Source: Alicyclobacillus mali
GTDB lineage: Bacteria > Bacillota > Bacilli > Alicyclobacillales > Alicyclobacillaceae
Length of the DNA: 64,000 bases
Assembly (NCBI RefSeq): GCF_017329565.1
Contig: NZ_JAFMTT010000001.1
Direction: 5' to 3' (one strand)
Part shown: positions 34,377 to 43,143 of the stretch, piece after piece
How the letters are laid out: the number at the start of each line of letters is the position of its first letter
How positions within the stretch are numbered: position 1 is the first letter of the stretch
The notes under the pieces: model-generated
Told to the model about the DNA's origin: nothing
The model's input: only the letters and a program-made list of their open reading frames with translations
The model's database searches: none
Translations under genes and position numbers: made by a program

Positions 34377-35678
34377 ATGAAATGGGGACGCCTATTGGCG
34401 TTTCTCGCGATGGTGGCGGTCGTGCTCGGCCTCACCGTCAGCACGGGTCCAAACATATGGAAATCCATACCTCTGGGTTTGGATCTCAAGGGCGGCGTGG
34501 ATTTGCTGTACGCCGTTGACACGCCCAAGGGCCAGCCTCTCGACAGCACAGGGAAGGCGGCGCTTGTGCGCGCAATTGAAATGCGCGTCAACTCGCTCGG
34601 CGTATCTTCGCCTATCATTCAACTCGAGGGCCGCAATCAGCTCGGGCAGGACCAGATTCGCGTGGAAGTCGCGGGCGTGAAGAACCAGCAGGAAGCTGTG
34701 AACGTCATTGGGGCCACCGCACAGCTCGCCATCTATGGCAGCGCCAAGGTGGATCCGAAGTCTGGCAAGATTGTCCCAGTGGGCGCGCCGCTGGCGACCG
34801 GGGCAGATCTCAAGTCAAACGCGCACTGGGTTGTCGATCAACAGACAGGTCAGAACGCCGTCGCCATTGAGTTCAAAGACGCGAGCCTCTGGACAAGCAT
34901 CACCAAGCGGTATTTGCAGAAACCCATTTACGTGTTCCTCAACGGGCAGTTGTTGACAAATCCGGTCATTGAGCAGGTTATGTATACCGGACAGAGCGAA
35001 ATTTCGGGAGGCAACCTGACCACGCCTCAAGCGTGTATGGATCTCGCGAACGAGCTCAATGCAGGTGCCCTTCCCTATCCGCTCACGCTGGAGAGCGAGA
35101 CCAGTGTTGGCCCGACGCTCGGAGCCACCAGTCTGCATCGGACGCTCGTCGCAGGCATCATCGCCGTGGTGCTCATTTTCGCGTTTATGATCGCGGCGTA
35201 TCGCATGGCAGGTCTCATCGCCGATATCGCGTTGGTCGCGTACGGCTATCTCACGCTTCTGACATTCGCCGGACTTCACGTCGTGTTGACACTGTCGGGG
35301 CTCGCGGCCCTCATTCTCGGCGTCGGTATCGCTGTGGACGCGAATATCATTACGTATGAGCGCATTAAGGACGAAGTGCGAAATGGACGCAGCCTTCGAT
35401 CCGCCGTTCGCATCGGCAACCGGAATGCGTTTCGCACCATCGTCGATTCGAATGCGACCACCTTCATCGCGGGCCTCATCATGTACATCTTTGGTGGCGA
35501 AGGCGACGTTCGCGGTTTCGCCGTGGCGCTGATGGTCGGCATCATTGTGAGCCTTTTGACGGCCGTCTTGTTTGCCCGGGCAATGTTGTTGACGTTCACA
35601 GCGGCGCAGGCGATCAAGAATCCTTGGTGGTACGGCGCGCCGAGAGGGGTGGTGAAGAGCCGTGAAGCCAAGGTTTGA
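34377..35678 (+). CDS. secD: Protein translocase subunit SecD
   Basis: Uses the proton motive force with SecF to pull secreted proteins out of the Sec channel. The 433-residue protein has an N-terminal membrane span, PLGLDLKGGVDLLY near 33, an extracytoplasmic P1-type domain that is shorter than in E. coli, and five C-terminal spans with LALILGVGIAVDANIITYERIKDEVRNG, the conserved SecD motif with its membrane Asp. AAGGAGG precedes the ATG at 34377. secF overlaps the end by 17 bases. Separate secD and secF genes differ from the fused secDF of B. subtilis. Confidence 0.95.
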   Translation: MKWGRLLAFLAMVAVVLGLTVSTGPNIWKSIPLGLDLKGGVDLLYAVDTPKGQPLDSTGKAALVRAIEMRVNSLGVSSPIIQLEGRNQLGQDQIRVEVAGVKNQQEAVNVIGATAQLAIYGSAKVDPKSGKIVPVGAPLATGADLKSNAHWVVDQQTGQNAVAIEFKDASLWTSITKRYLQKPIYVFLNGQLLTNPVIEQVMYTGQSEISGGNLTTPQACMDLANELNAGALPYPLTLESETSVGPTLGATSLHRTLVAGIIAVVLIFAFMIAAYRMAGLIADIALVAYGYLTLLTFAGLHVVLTLSGLAALILGVGIAVDANIITYERIKDEVRNGRSLRSAVRIGNRNAFRTIVDSNATTFIAGLIMYIFGGEGDVRGFAVALMVGIIVSLLTAVLFARAMLLTFTAAQAIKNPWWYGAPRGVVKSREAKV

Positions 35679-36585
35679 CATCATCCGAGCAAGTCGATGG
35701 TTCTTTTTGCTATCCGGTGCCATCACAGTGGCGGGCATCATCGTGTTCGCCCTGTTTGGCTTCAACCTGAGCACGGATTTCAAGTCGGGATCTGAGGTGC
35801 AGTTTGAGCTCAACCAGCGGGTGCCCGACGCGCGTGTGCGCCAGATGTTTGCATCCATCGGGTTGCCGCTCGGGGACACCAGCCTGACGGTGGGCGGCAT
35901 TCAGCAGAATGTCGTGATGGTCACGTTGCCCGAGCAGCTCACGGCGAAGCAAATCAGCGAAATCCAATCTGCCGAGCATCGCTTCTTCCCCGACGCAAAG
36001 CAGGACATTCAGGTCAATTCGGTTGATCCGTTCGTCGCTGAACAGACGGCGCGCAAGGCCGTGTACGCTGTGCTCGCTGCGGCTGCGTGCATCGTCGTTT
36101 ACATCGCCATTCGGTTTGAATTCCGCTTCGCCATCTCGGGGATCATCGCGCTGCTTCACGATGCGTTCATCGTGCTTGCCGCGTTTGCGCTGCTTCGCCG
36201 CGAGGTGGATCTGACCTTTGTGGCTGCGCTTCTGACGATCGTGGGTTACTCCATTAATGACACCATCGTCATCTTCGACCGTATCCGCGAGAACTTAAAA
36301 CTTGACAAACCGGAGACGGTCGAGGAACTGCGCACGGTCGTCAACAAGAGCTTGTGGCAGGTGATGAACCGCTCCATACGCACGGTTCTCACCGTGCTCA
36401 TCGCAGCCGTCATCCTCTATTTCTTTGGCGGTATCTCCATAAGGAACTTCACGTTCGCGCTCATCATCGGACTCGTGAGTGGAGCGTATTCGTCCATTTT
36501 CATCGCGAGTCCGATCTGGGTGGCGTGGCGTTCTCGTTCCATGAAGCGCGCGGATGGCGATCACGCCGCTCCGATTCCGGAATGA
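35662..36585 (+). CDS. secF: Protein translocase subunit SecF
   Basis: Partner of SecD. The 307-residue protein has an N-terminal span, the STDFKSGSEVQFEL stretch corresponding to the family's GxDFxGG element (here partly altered), a short periplasmic-type domain and five C-terminal spans with LTIVGYSINDTIVIFDRIREN. The GTG start lies inside secD with GAGAGGGG upstream. A strong terminator follows. Confidence 0.95.
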   Translation: MKPRFDIIRASRWFFLLSGAITVAGIIVFALFGFNLSTDFKSGSEVQFELNQRVPDARVRQMFASIGLPLGDTSLTVGGIQQNVVMVTLPEQLTAKQISEIQSAEHRFFPDAKQDIQVNSVDPFVAEQTARKAVYAVLAAAACIVVYIAIRFEFRFAISGIIALLHDAFIVLAAFALLRREVDLTFVAALLTIVGYSINDTIVIFDRIRENLKLDKPETVEELRTVVNKSLWQVMNRSIRTVLTVLIAAVILYFFGGISIRNFTFALIIGLVSGAYSSIFIASPIWVAWRSRSMKRADGDHAAPIPE

Positions 36586-36590
36586 AGCCA

Positions 36591-36622
36591 GGGGAGCGCG
36601 GCACCTCGGCGCTCCCCTTTTT
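36591..36622 (+). terminator. Rho-independent terminator after secF
   Basis: GGGGAGCGC (36591-36599) pairs perfectly with GCGCTCCCC (36609-36617), followed by TTTTT. Confidence 0.93.
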
Positions 36623-36660
36623 GTCCCGCATAGGATGAAAGGATTCGATGGTGATTGCAA

Positions 36661-37593
36661 GTGACGAATCCGCTTGAGCGGCGCGGTTCTATGATCAGCT
36701 ACCTAAACGCCATTCTGAATGTACTCCTGGCGGTCGCGAAGGGCGTCGTCGGGGTCTTGGCGCACAGTGAGGCGTTGATTGCGGATGCCGTTCACTCCGC
36801 GTCCGATCTGGTGGGTTCGGTGGCCGTGATCGTGGGACTCCGCATTGCTCGCAAACCGCCCGATGAGGACCATCCCTATGGTCACGGTAAGGCGGAGCTC
36901 ATCGCCTCCATCTGCGTGAGCGTCCTGCTCATCGCGGCATCCATCGAAGTGTTCTATTCGTCGACGGTCTCATTTCTTCACAGCCCGCGCGCACCCGAGT
37001 GGATCGCGGCCGTGATGGCATTCGTCGCGGTAGTGGTCAAAGAGGTGCTATATCGGTACAACGTCAAGCTCGGCAAGCGCCTGCGGTCGAAGAGCCTCTT
37101 GGCACAGGCATCGGATCACCGCGCGGACGTCTACTCTTCGCTCGCGGCACTTATCGGCATCGTGCTTGCCGTCGTGGGAGAGCGGCTTGGCATTCGTTGG
37201 CTCATGTACACGGACGCGGCGGCCGGTGTGTTTGTGGCGGCTCTCGTGCTCAAAATGGCCATTGAAATTGCCAAGGATGCACTGGAGATCTTGATGGACC
37301 GCGTTGTTCTCTCCGAGGAAGCACTTCAGCCCTACTGTCGCGAAGTGATGCGCGTCCAGGGTGTTCGCGCCATCGACGAAATTCGAGTGCGTGACCATGG
37401 CCAATACGTGATCGTCGATATTGAGATTGCTGTGGACGCCAACATCACGGTGCTCGCTGGCCATGACATCGCCGCCGCCGTGCGGGATCGACTCCGCGAG
37501 AAGTTCGATCGCGTCCAGGACGTGTTTGTTCACGTGAATCCGTATGATCCTCGTGAACAACATCACGGGCGTGAGAGGGGGCATCAGGGATGA
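36661..37593 (+). CDS. Cation diffusion facilitator family transporter
   Basis: Metal/proton antiporter that exports divalent cations such as zinc, manganese or iron. The protein (310 residues from the GTG at 36661) has six membrane spans in the first 210 residues; the transport-site Asp pair is visible in LIADAVHSASD and the matching His-Asp pair in QASDHRADVYSS, which is an HxxxD rather than DxxxD arrangement. The cytoplasmic C-terminal domain ends in a His-rich tail (REQHHGRERGH). The start is uncertain: a TTG at 36655 lies two codons upstream and neither has a good ribosome site. recJ overlaps the stop by four bases. The metal cannot be told from sequence. Confidence 0.9.
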   Translation: MTNPLERRGSMISYLNAILNVLLAVAKGVVGVLAHSEALIADAVHSASDLVGSVAVIVGLRIARKPPDEDHPYGHGKAELIASICVSVLLIAASIEVFYSSTVSFLHSPRAPEWIAAVMAFVAVVVKEVLYRYNVKLGKRLRSKSLLAQASDHRADVYSSLAALIGIVLAVVGERLGIRWLMYTDAAAGVFVAALVLKMAIEIAKDALEILMDRVVLSEEALQPYCREVMRVQGVRAIDEIRVRDHGQYVIVDIEIAVDANITVLAGHDIAAAVRDRLREKFDRVQDVFVHVNPYDPREQHHGRERGHQG

Positions 37594-39575
37594 GTGTGCC
37601 GCTTTGGCGAGCGGCTGCCGTCGGGGAGGTCGCGCGGAGATTGGCCGGTGTGCTCGGCATGCCGATGCGGGTGGCGCGCGTGCTGGCGGCGCGCGGATAT
37701 GTGCATCCGGAAGAGGTGCGCAGCTTGCTTGCCAGCGATGTTCCCTGGAGTGATCCGATGGATTTCACGGACATGGGAGTGGCGTGTGAGCGAATCCTGT
37801 GCGCCGTGAAAAAGCGTGAGAATATCGCCGTGATAGGAGATTACGATGTCGACGGCGTGAGTGCATCTGTGATTTTGACGAAGGCGCTTGAGGCCATCGG
37901 CGGTCAGGTGACGTGTCACATTCCGGAGCGCGTATCCGACGGCTATGGCTTCTCACGTAGACTGCTCGAGGATGCAAAGAGTGGCGGTGCTTCTCTCATT
38001 GTGACGGTCGACAATGGAATTCGAGCGGTTGAAGCCATTGGCGCGGCTCTTGCGGATGGCCTCGATGTTATCGTCACTGATCACCACGAGCCTGGTGAAG
38101 AACACATCCCGGACGGCGTGCCTGTCATTCACTTCACGCGCCACCGCCATCCCTCGGTGGCCAAGCGAGGTTGCGGTGCTTTTGTCGCGTGGAAAGTCGC
38201 TCATCGGTTGCTCGACGAGGCTGGCATTGCAGACGATGGCTTGCGCGGATGGCTCATGAGTCTCGCCGCGCTCGGCACCCTCGCGGACATGATGCCGCTT
38301 GTCGACGAGAACCGACGTCTCGTTCGCGAGGGCACGCGCGCACTGGCGACGGGCGGGAGCGCCGGATGGAAGGTGCTATGCCAGCGTGCCCGAGTGAACC
38401 GTGAGACACTCACCGCGTCCGACGTATCGTGGCGCCTGGTTCCGCGGCTGAATGCAGCAGGCCGTATGGCTCACGCGGACCTTGCGTACCGCCTGTTGAT
38501 GGCTGAGGACGAAGAGGAGGCCAAGTGCCTCGCGGACGAGATTGAGGTGCTCAATGACAAGCGGCGGGAAGCGGTGGATGTTGCTTTCGCCGACGCCGTG
38601 GAGGCCGTTGCGCAAGAGTACGGTCCAAGTCCCGCCGCCATCGTGGTGTCTGGCGATTGGCCGCTCGGCGTGGTGGGGTTGGTGGCGGGCCGCCTTTCCC
38701 AGGCCTATGGGTGTCCGGTCATCGCGCTCGCGGACATGGGGGACGGGACATTGAGAGGATCTGGGCGCGCCCCTGAAGGTCAGTCGATGCTCGATATTCT
38801 AGGCGCGTGCACCGATTTTCTCGATCATTTCGGCGGTCACGAGGCGGCGGTGGGCTGTGGGCTTGACGGGTCTCAGTTGGCGAATTTTCGAGCGGCATTT
38901 CTCCAGGCGGCGGAACTGGCGCGAAACACCAGAATTGACGGGGAACCCGCAGGGGTGGTTGCGGACGACTATCTGATGTTGTCGGAGTCTGCGGACGAGC
39001 TGCTCATGTGGCTGGAAAGGCTCGCGCCGTTTGGCCCTGAGCACGAACCTTTCCGGTTCTTCGTGGGCCCCGTCGAGATCGTCAAGTGCACGCGAATGGG
39101 GAACGGAGAACATCTGAAGCTCCTCTTGGCGGAGGGCGACGCCCGGCAAGAGGCGGTGTGGTTTCGGGCCCCTGAGATTCTGGCCCGGGATGCGTCCGGG
39201 CTCTGGGCGTTCGTGGTGGAGATCGTGCCGAACGCTTGGCGTGGATCGGTTCGGCCGCAACTTCGTATCGACCGCGGCTACCGACTGCCCCGCGCCGTAT
39301 CGAGAGAGGGGTTTGCGGCTGTGTTCAGAGCGCTCAGGAAGGGACCCTGCACCCTGGAAGCGCTGCGCAATCGGGCGCCGGACGTCTCGACGGAACTGGA
39401 CGGGGACCTTGAGTCCATCCTGGACACCTTTGTTGAACTCGGATTTGCCGCGTTCGAGGGTGGCCTGTATCATGTGGTTGCAAGCGAAAAACGAGATTTG
39501 CGCGATTCCCTGGCGTACCAGGCACTTGTGCGCAGACATCTGCGGCCGGTCGGCGGAGGGCCGAGTGAACGATAG
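37590..39575 (+). CDS. recJ: Single-stranded-DNA-specific exonuclease RecJ
   Basis: 5'-3' exonuclease of the DHH family working in recombination and repair. The 661-residue protein has the phosphoesterase motifs VIGDYDVDGVSASV (motif I), VTVDNGI, VTDHHEPGE (DHH motif III) and the DHHA1 region SGRAPEGQSMLDILGAC with GGHEAAVGC, then an OB-fold and a C-terminal extension. The ATG overlaps the preceding stop. recJ, apt and relA follow each other as in B. subtilis. Confidence 0.95.
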   Translation: MSVPLWRAAAVGEVARRLAGVLGMPMRVARVLAARGYVHPEEVRSLLASDVPWSDPMDFTDMGVACERILCAVKKRENIAVIGDYDVDGVSASVILTKALEAIGGQVTCHIPERVSDGYGFSRRLLEDAKSGGASLIVTVDNGIRAVEAIGAALADGLDVIVTDHHEPGEEHIPDGVPVIHFTRHRHPSVAKRGCGAFVAWKVAHRLLDEAGIADDGLRGWLMSLAALGTLADMMPLVDENRRLVREGTRALATGGSAGWKVLCQRARVNRETLTASDVSWRLVPRLNAAGRMAHADLAYRLLMAEDEEEAKCLADEIEVLNDKRREAVDVAFADAVEAVAQEYGPSPAAIVVSGDWPLGVVGLVAGRLSQAYGCPVIALADMGDGTLRGSGRAPEGQSMLDILGACTDFLDHFGGHEAAVGCGLDGSQLANFRAAFLQAAELARNTRIDGEPAGVVADDYLMLSESADELLMWLERLAPFGPEHEPFRFFVGPVEIVKCTRMGNGEHLKLLLAEGDARQEAVWFRAPEILARDASGLWAFVVEIVPNAWRGSVRPQLRIDRGYRLPRAVSREGFAAVFRALRKGPCTLEALRNRAPDVSTELDGDLESILDTFVELGFAAFEGGLYHVVASEKRDLRDSLAYQALVRRHLRPVGGGPSER

Positions 39576-39592
39576 GAAGAGGAGAGAACGAG

Positions 39593-40117
39593 TTGGACGA
39601 TCAATATCGCACGTGGATTCGCGACATTCCAGATTTTCCAAAGCAGGGCATTCTGTTTCGCGATATCACCCCCCTTCTGGGGAACGGTTCCGTGTATCGA
39701 GAGGCCATTCGCACACTCGCCGACAAGGTGGAGGAATGGAAGCCTGAGCTCGTGGTGGGACCGGAGGCGCGCGGGTATGTGGTGGGTGCGCCACTCGCCG
39801 TGACGCTGGGCCTGGGGTTTGTTCCGGTTCGAAAGCCGGGCAAACTGCCGTATAAGACCGTGAGCGTAGAATACGCCCTCGAATACGGGACGGATCGCTT
39901 GGAAATTCATGAGGACGCCGTTCGGCCAGGTCAGCGCGTGGTGTTGGCGGATGATCTGCTTGCGACCGGCGGGACCATGCGGGCGACGATGGATCTGGTG
40001 GAGAAGCTCGGGGGCGTGGTGGTCGGCGCCGCGTTTCTGATTGAATTGAAACAGTTGGGCGGCCGTGATAGGCTTGGCGATATACCTGTGTACACGCTCG
40101 TTCAGTTTGACGACTGA
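39593..40117 (+). CDS. apt: Adenine phosphoribosyltransferase
   Basis: Salvages adenine to AMP using PRPP. The 174-residue protein has IPDFPKQGILFRDITPLL at the N-terminus, GPEARGYVVGAPLA and the PRPP loop VVLADDLLATGGTM. The TTG at 39593 follows AAGAGGAGAG. It sits between recJ and relA, an arrangement kept in Bacillus that joins purine salvage with the stringent response. Confidence 0.96.
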   Translation: MDDQYRTWIRDIPDFPKQGILFRDITPLLGNGSVYREAIRTLADKVEEWKPELVVGPEARGYVVGAPLAVTLGLGFVPVRKPGKLPYKTVSVEYALEYGTDRLEIHEDAVRPGQRVVLADDLLATGGTMRATMDLVEKLGGVVVGAAFLIELKQLGGRDRLGDIPVYTLVQFDD

Positions 40118-40141
40118 ACAGCCGGGAGGAGGTGAGCGGCC

Positions 40142-42319
40142 GTGGCTGTGGAGACGGATGAAAAGACCATCGACGGCCTGTGCCAGAAGCTTCAGTCCTA
40201 CATGAGCCATGAGGACATCGCGGCGGTTCGCCGCGCATACGATTTCGCCGCCAAGGCTCATCAGGGGCAAACGCGGCTCTCGGGGGAGCCGTACATCAGC
40301 CATCCGCTCGCCGTCGCCTACATTCTCGCCGATCTCCGGCTGGATGCTGCGGCCATCATGGCAGGGCTCCTGCACGACGTGGTGGAGGATACGTCGGTGA
40401 GCGACTCCACCATCGTGCAGGCGTTTGGTGCGGAAGTGGCGACGTTGGTCGACGGGGTCACGAAGTTGAAGCGGATCAAGTTTGATTCTCGCGAGGAGCA
40501 GCAGGCCGAGAATCTTCGCAAGATGTTCATGGCGATGGCGCGGGACATCCGCGTGCTGATCATCAAACTGGCGGATCGGCTGCACAACATGCGTACGTTG
40601 AAGTACCAGAGCCCGGAGACGCAGATTCGCAAGGCTCGCGAGACACTGGAGATTTTTGCTCCGCTCGCGCATCGACTTGGCATCAACACCATCAAGTGGG
40701 AACTCGAGGACCTCTCGCTCCGTTACCTGAATCCCCAGCAGTATTATCGCATCGTCAATCTCATGGCTCGCAAGCGGCAGGAGCGAGAACAGTATATCGA
40801 AGGCGTGATCGACGTCTTGCGTGAGAAGCTCGCCGAACTGAACCTGAAGGCGGACGTGAGCGGACGGGCCAAGCACATTTACAGCATCTATCGCAAGATG
40901 GTCACGCAACACAAGGAGTTTAACGAAATTTATGACCTCTTTGCGATTCGGATCATCGTGGAAAGCATCAAGGACTGCTACGGCGCGCTCGGCGTCGTTC
41001 ACACGATGTGGAAACCGATGCCGGGGCGGTTCAAAGACTATATCGCGATGCCGAAGGCGAACATGTATCAGAGTCTTCATACCACGGTGATTGGACCGAA
41101 TGGCGAGCCGCTGGAGATTCAGATTCGGACGTGGGAGATGCATCAGACGGCGGAATACGGCATCGCGGCGCACTGGGTGTACAAGGAGTCCGGTTCGAAG
41201 CGGGTCGAGGACGACTTTGCGAAGAAGCTCGCCTGGTTCCGGGAGGTCCTGGAGTGGCAGCAGGACTTCAGAGATGCACAGGAGTTCATGGAGACGCTGA
41301 AGATCGACCTGTTCTCGGATCAGGTGTTCGTGTTCACGCCGAAGGGCGATGTCATCGAGCTCCCGGCCGGATCGGTCCCCATTGATTTCGCTTATCGCAT
41401 TCACACGGATATCGGTAACCACTGCATCGGGGCCAAGGTCAATGGCAAGATGGTGCCGCTTGATTACCGGTTGCGGACCGGGGACATTGTGGAGATCATC
41501 ACGAGCAAGCATTCGTACGGTCCGAGCTGGGACTGGCTGAAAATCGTCCAGACGTCTCAGGCGAAGAGCAAGATTCGCCAATGGTTCAAGCGGGAAAAGC
41601 GTGAGGAAAACGTCGCGCGAGGCAAGGAGCTCGTGGAGCGCGAGGTTGCGCGGCAGAAGTTTGAACCGAAGCAACTCATGACACCGCAGGCCATGTCCGA
41701 GGTGCTCCAGAAGTTCAACTTTGCGCGGGAGGAAGATCTGTTTGCCGCCGTCGGATACGGGGGACTGGGGCCATCACAGGTCGTGACGAGGCTGGTCGAG
41801 ATCTTCCGGCGCAATCAGGGAGAAAAACCTCCGGAGACCGTCACTATCCAAAAGGGAACGGCGAAGCCTGCGGAGATGGGCGTGCGCGTCCGGGGCGTGG
41901 ACAACATTCTGATCCGGTTCGCCCGCTGTTGCCACCCAGTTCCGGGCGACGAGATCGTCGGGTTCGTGACGCGCGGGCGGGGGGTGTCGGTACACCGGCG
42001 AGACTGCCCGAATGTGGAGGCGATGGTGGACAGCGGCGCGCGCACGCTCGAGGTCGAGTGGGCGACGGACAAGGACTGGTCGTACAATGCGGAGATTGAG
42101 GTCACGGCGATGGATCGACATGGCCTCGTGAACGAAGTGCTGAACGCGGTCGCGGAGACGAAGACCGATATCACCGCGGTGAGCGCGAGAGCCGATGCGA
42201 AGAAGATTGCGCATATCCACATGAGCATCCGCATTCGCAACTTGGATCACCTGCGAACGGTGGTGGAGCGGTTGAAACGGATCAAAGACATCTACAGCGT
42301 TCGCCGCATGATTCAGTAA
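40142..42319 (+). CDS. relA: Bifunctional (p)ppGpp synthetase/hydrolase
   Basis: Makes and degrades the stringent-response alarmone. The 725-residue protein has an N-terminal HD hydrolase domain with HDVVEDT (His-Asp at 78-79, Glu-Asp at 82-83), a synthetase domain with SIYRKMVTQHKEFNEIYD and EIQIRTWEMHQTAEYGIAAHW, a TGS domain (VFTPKGDVIELPAGSVPIDFAY), a conserved-Cys region (FARCCHPVPGDEI) and a C-terminal ACT domain. Both active sites look intact. The GTG at 40142 is preceded by GGAGGAGG. dtd starts 15 bases downstream. Confidence 0.97.
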   Translation: MAVETDEKTIDGLCQKLQSYMSHEDIAAVRRAYDFAAKAHQGQTRLSGEPYISHPLAVAYILADLRLDAAAIMAGLLHDVVEDTSVSDSTIVQAFGAEVATLVDGVTKLKRIKFDSREEQQAENLRKMFMAMARDIRVLIIKLADRLHNMRTLKYQSPETQIRKARETLEIFAPLAHRLGINTIKWELEDLSLRYLNPQQYYRIVNLMARKRQEREQYIEGVIDVLREKLAELNLKADVSGRAKHIYSIYRKMVTQHKEFNEIYDLFAIRIIVESIKDCYGALGVVHTMWKPMPGRFKDYIAMPKANMYQSLHTTVIGPNGEPLEIQIRTWEMHQTAEYGIAAHWVYKESGSKRVEDDFAKKLAWFREVLEWQQDFRDAQEFMETLKIDLFSDQVFVFTPKGDVIELPAGSVPIDFAYRIHTDIGNHCIGAKVNGKMVPLDYRLRTGDIVEIITSKHSYGPSWDWLKIVQTSQAKSKIRQWFKREKREENVARGKELVEREVARQKFEPKQLMTPQAMSEVLQKFNFAREEDLFAAVGYGGLGPSQVVTRLVEIFRRNQGEKPPETVTIQKGTAKPAEMGVRVRGVDNILIRFARCCHPVPGDEIVGFVTRGRGVSVHRRDCPNVEAMVDSGARTLEVEWATDKDWSYNAEIEVTAMDRHGLVNEVLNAVAETKTDITAVSARADAKKIAHIHMSIRIRNLDHLRTVVERLKRIKDIYSVRRMIQ

Positions 42320-42334
42320 GAAGGGGGATGTGCC

Positions 42335-42784
42335 ATGCGGGTAGTGGTGCAGAGATCCGGCCCGGCGCGGGTCAGGGTCGATGGGGAGATTGTGGGCGAG
42401 ATCGACTTCGGCCTCGTGTTGCTCGTCGGCGTGGGCAAGGACGACGGCCCTGAGGATGTGCGGTACTTGGCCGACAAGATCGCGGGGTTGAGGATTTTTC
42501 CGGACGAAGACGGGAAGCTGAACCGAGATGTGCGCGAAGTCGGGGGCGCGGTCTTGTCCGTGAGCCAGTTTACGCTGTACGGCGATGCGCGAAAGGGGCG
42601 GCGTCCGAGCTATGGGGACGCGGCGCCGCCGGAGATGGCGGAATCGCTTTACGATGCGCTCAACGACGCGCTGCGCGCCGAGGGGTTGCGGGTGGAAACG
42701 GGTCGATTTCGGGCCATGATGCAGGTCGAACTCGTCAACGATGGCCCGGTGACCATCCTGCTGGACAGCAAGCGCCAGTTCTGA
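42335..42784 (+). CDS. dtd: D-aminoacyl-tRNA deacylase
   Basis: Removes D-amino acids (and glycine) mischarged on tRNA. The 149-residue protein has the two family motifs SVSQFT at 75-80 and NDGPVT near 135 (NxGPVT), which form the active site across a dimer. AAGGGGG precedes the ATG. It ends the recJ-apt-relA-dtd run, an order also found in Bacillus. Confidence 0.96.
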   Translation: MRVVVQRSGPARVRVDGEIVGEIDFGLVLLVGVGKDDGPEDVRYLADKIAGLRIFPDEDGKLNRDVREVGGAVLSVSQFTLYGDARKGRRPSYGDAAPPEMAESLYDALNDALRAEGLRVETGRFRAMMQVELVNDGPVTILLDSKRQF

Positions 42785-42891
42785 GGCTCGTCGCGAATTC
42801 GCGAAGTGGGCGGAGCTTCCCGCTTGGCACGATGTGCCGCGCATCAGCCGGCCTGCGGTGCGCGACACTATGGCCGAAGGGGGGAAGCGCG

Positions 42892-43143
42892 ATGTTCATC
42901 GACACCTTCGAACGCGATCCCGACGAGGGCGAAATTCACGCGTATCACACCTGCTTCGCCTGTGGGCATGTGATTCCTTTCGCCGGGCACATGTTCGGCG
43001 GCATCGTCCTTTCACACGGCAATGAAATCGATGCCACCATCACCGTGACGGGAGCGAAAGGGCCCTACATTGAGATGTCCATTCAGCTCCAGTGTCCGCG
43101 GTGTCACGCGGTGAATTCCTTCACCGCGCTTCATCATCGCTAG
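42892..43143 (+). CDS. Small protein with two CxxC pairs, function unknown
   Basis: An 83-residue soluble protein. Cys21-x-x-Cys24 (CFACGH) and Cys68-x-x-Cys71 (CPRCHA) are 44 residues apart with several His nearby, a layout that suggests one bound zinc ion. The region between them is beta-rich (IDATITVTG, IEMSIQLQC). GGGGGAAGCGCG precedes the ATG at 42892. Its 3' end overlaps the end of the convergent GGDEF-EAL gene by 23 bases. I do not recognise a named family. Confidence 0.7.
   Translation: MFIDTFERDPDEGEIHAYHTCFACGHVIPFAGHMFGGIVLSHGNEIDATITVTGAKGPYIEMSIQLQCPRCHAVNSFTALHHR

Noticed and set aside
39470..41674. 734-residue minus-strand open frame
   Set aside because: Antisense shadow of apt and relA; no motifs, Arg/His/Leu-rich, no ribosome site. 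The same applies to minus-strand frames at 719-1525, 1727-3193, 7218-8561, 10485-11822, 15414-17168, 17277-18341, 18011-19282, 19813-21633, 27199-28239 and 52860-54386.
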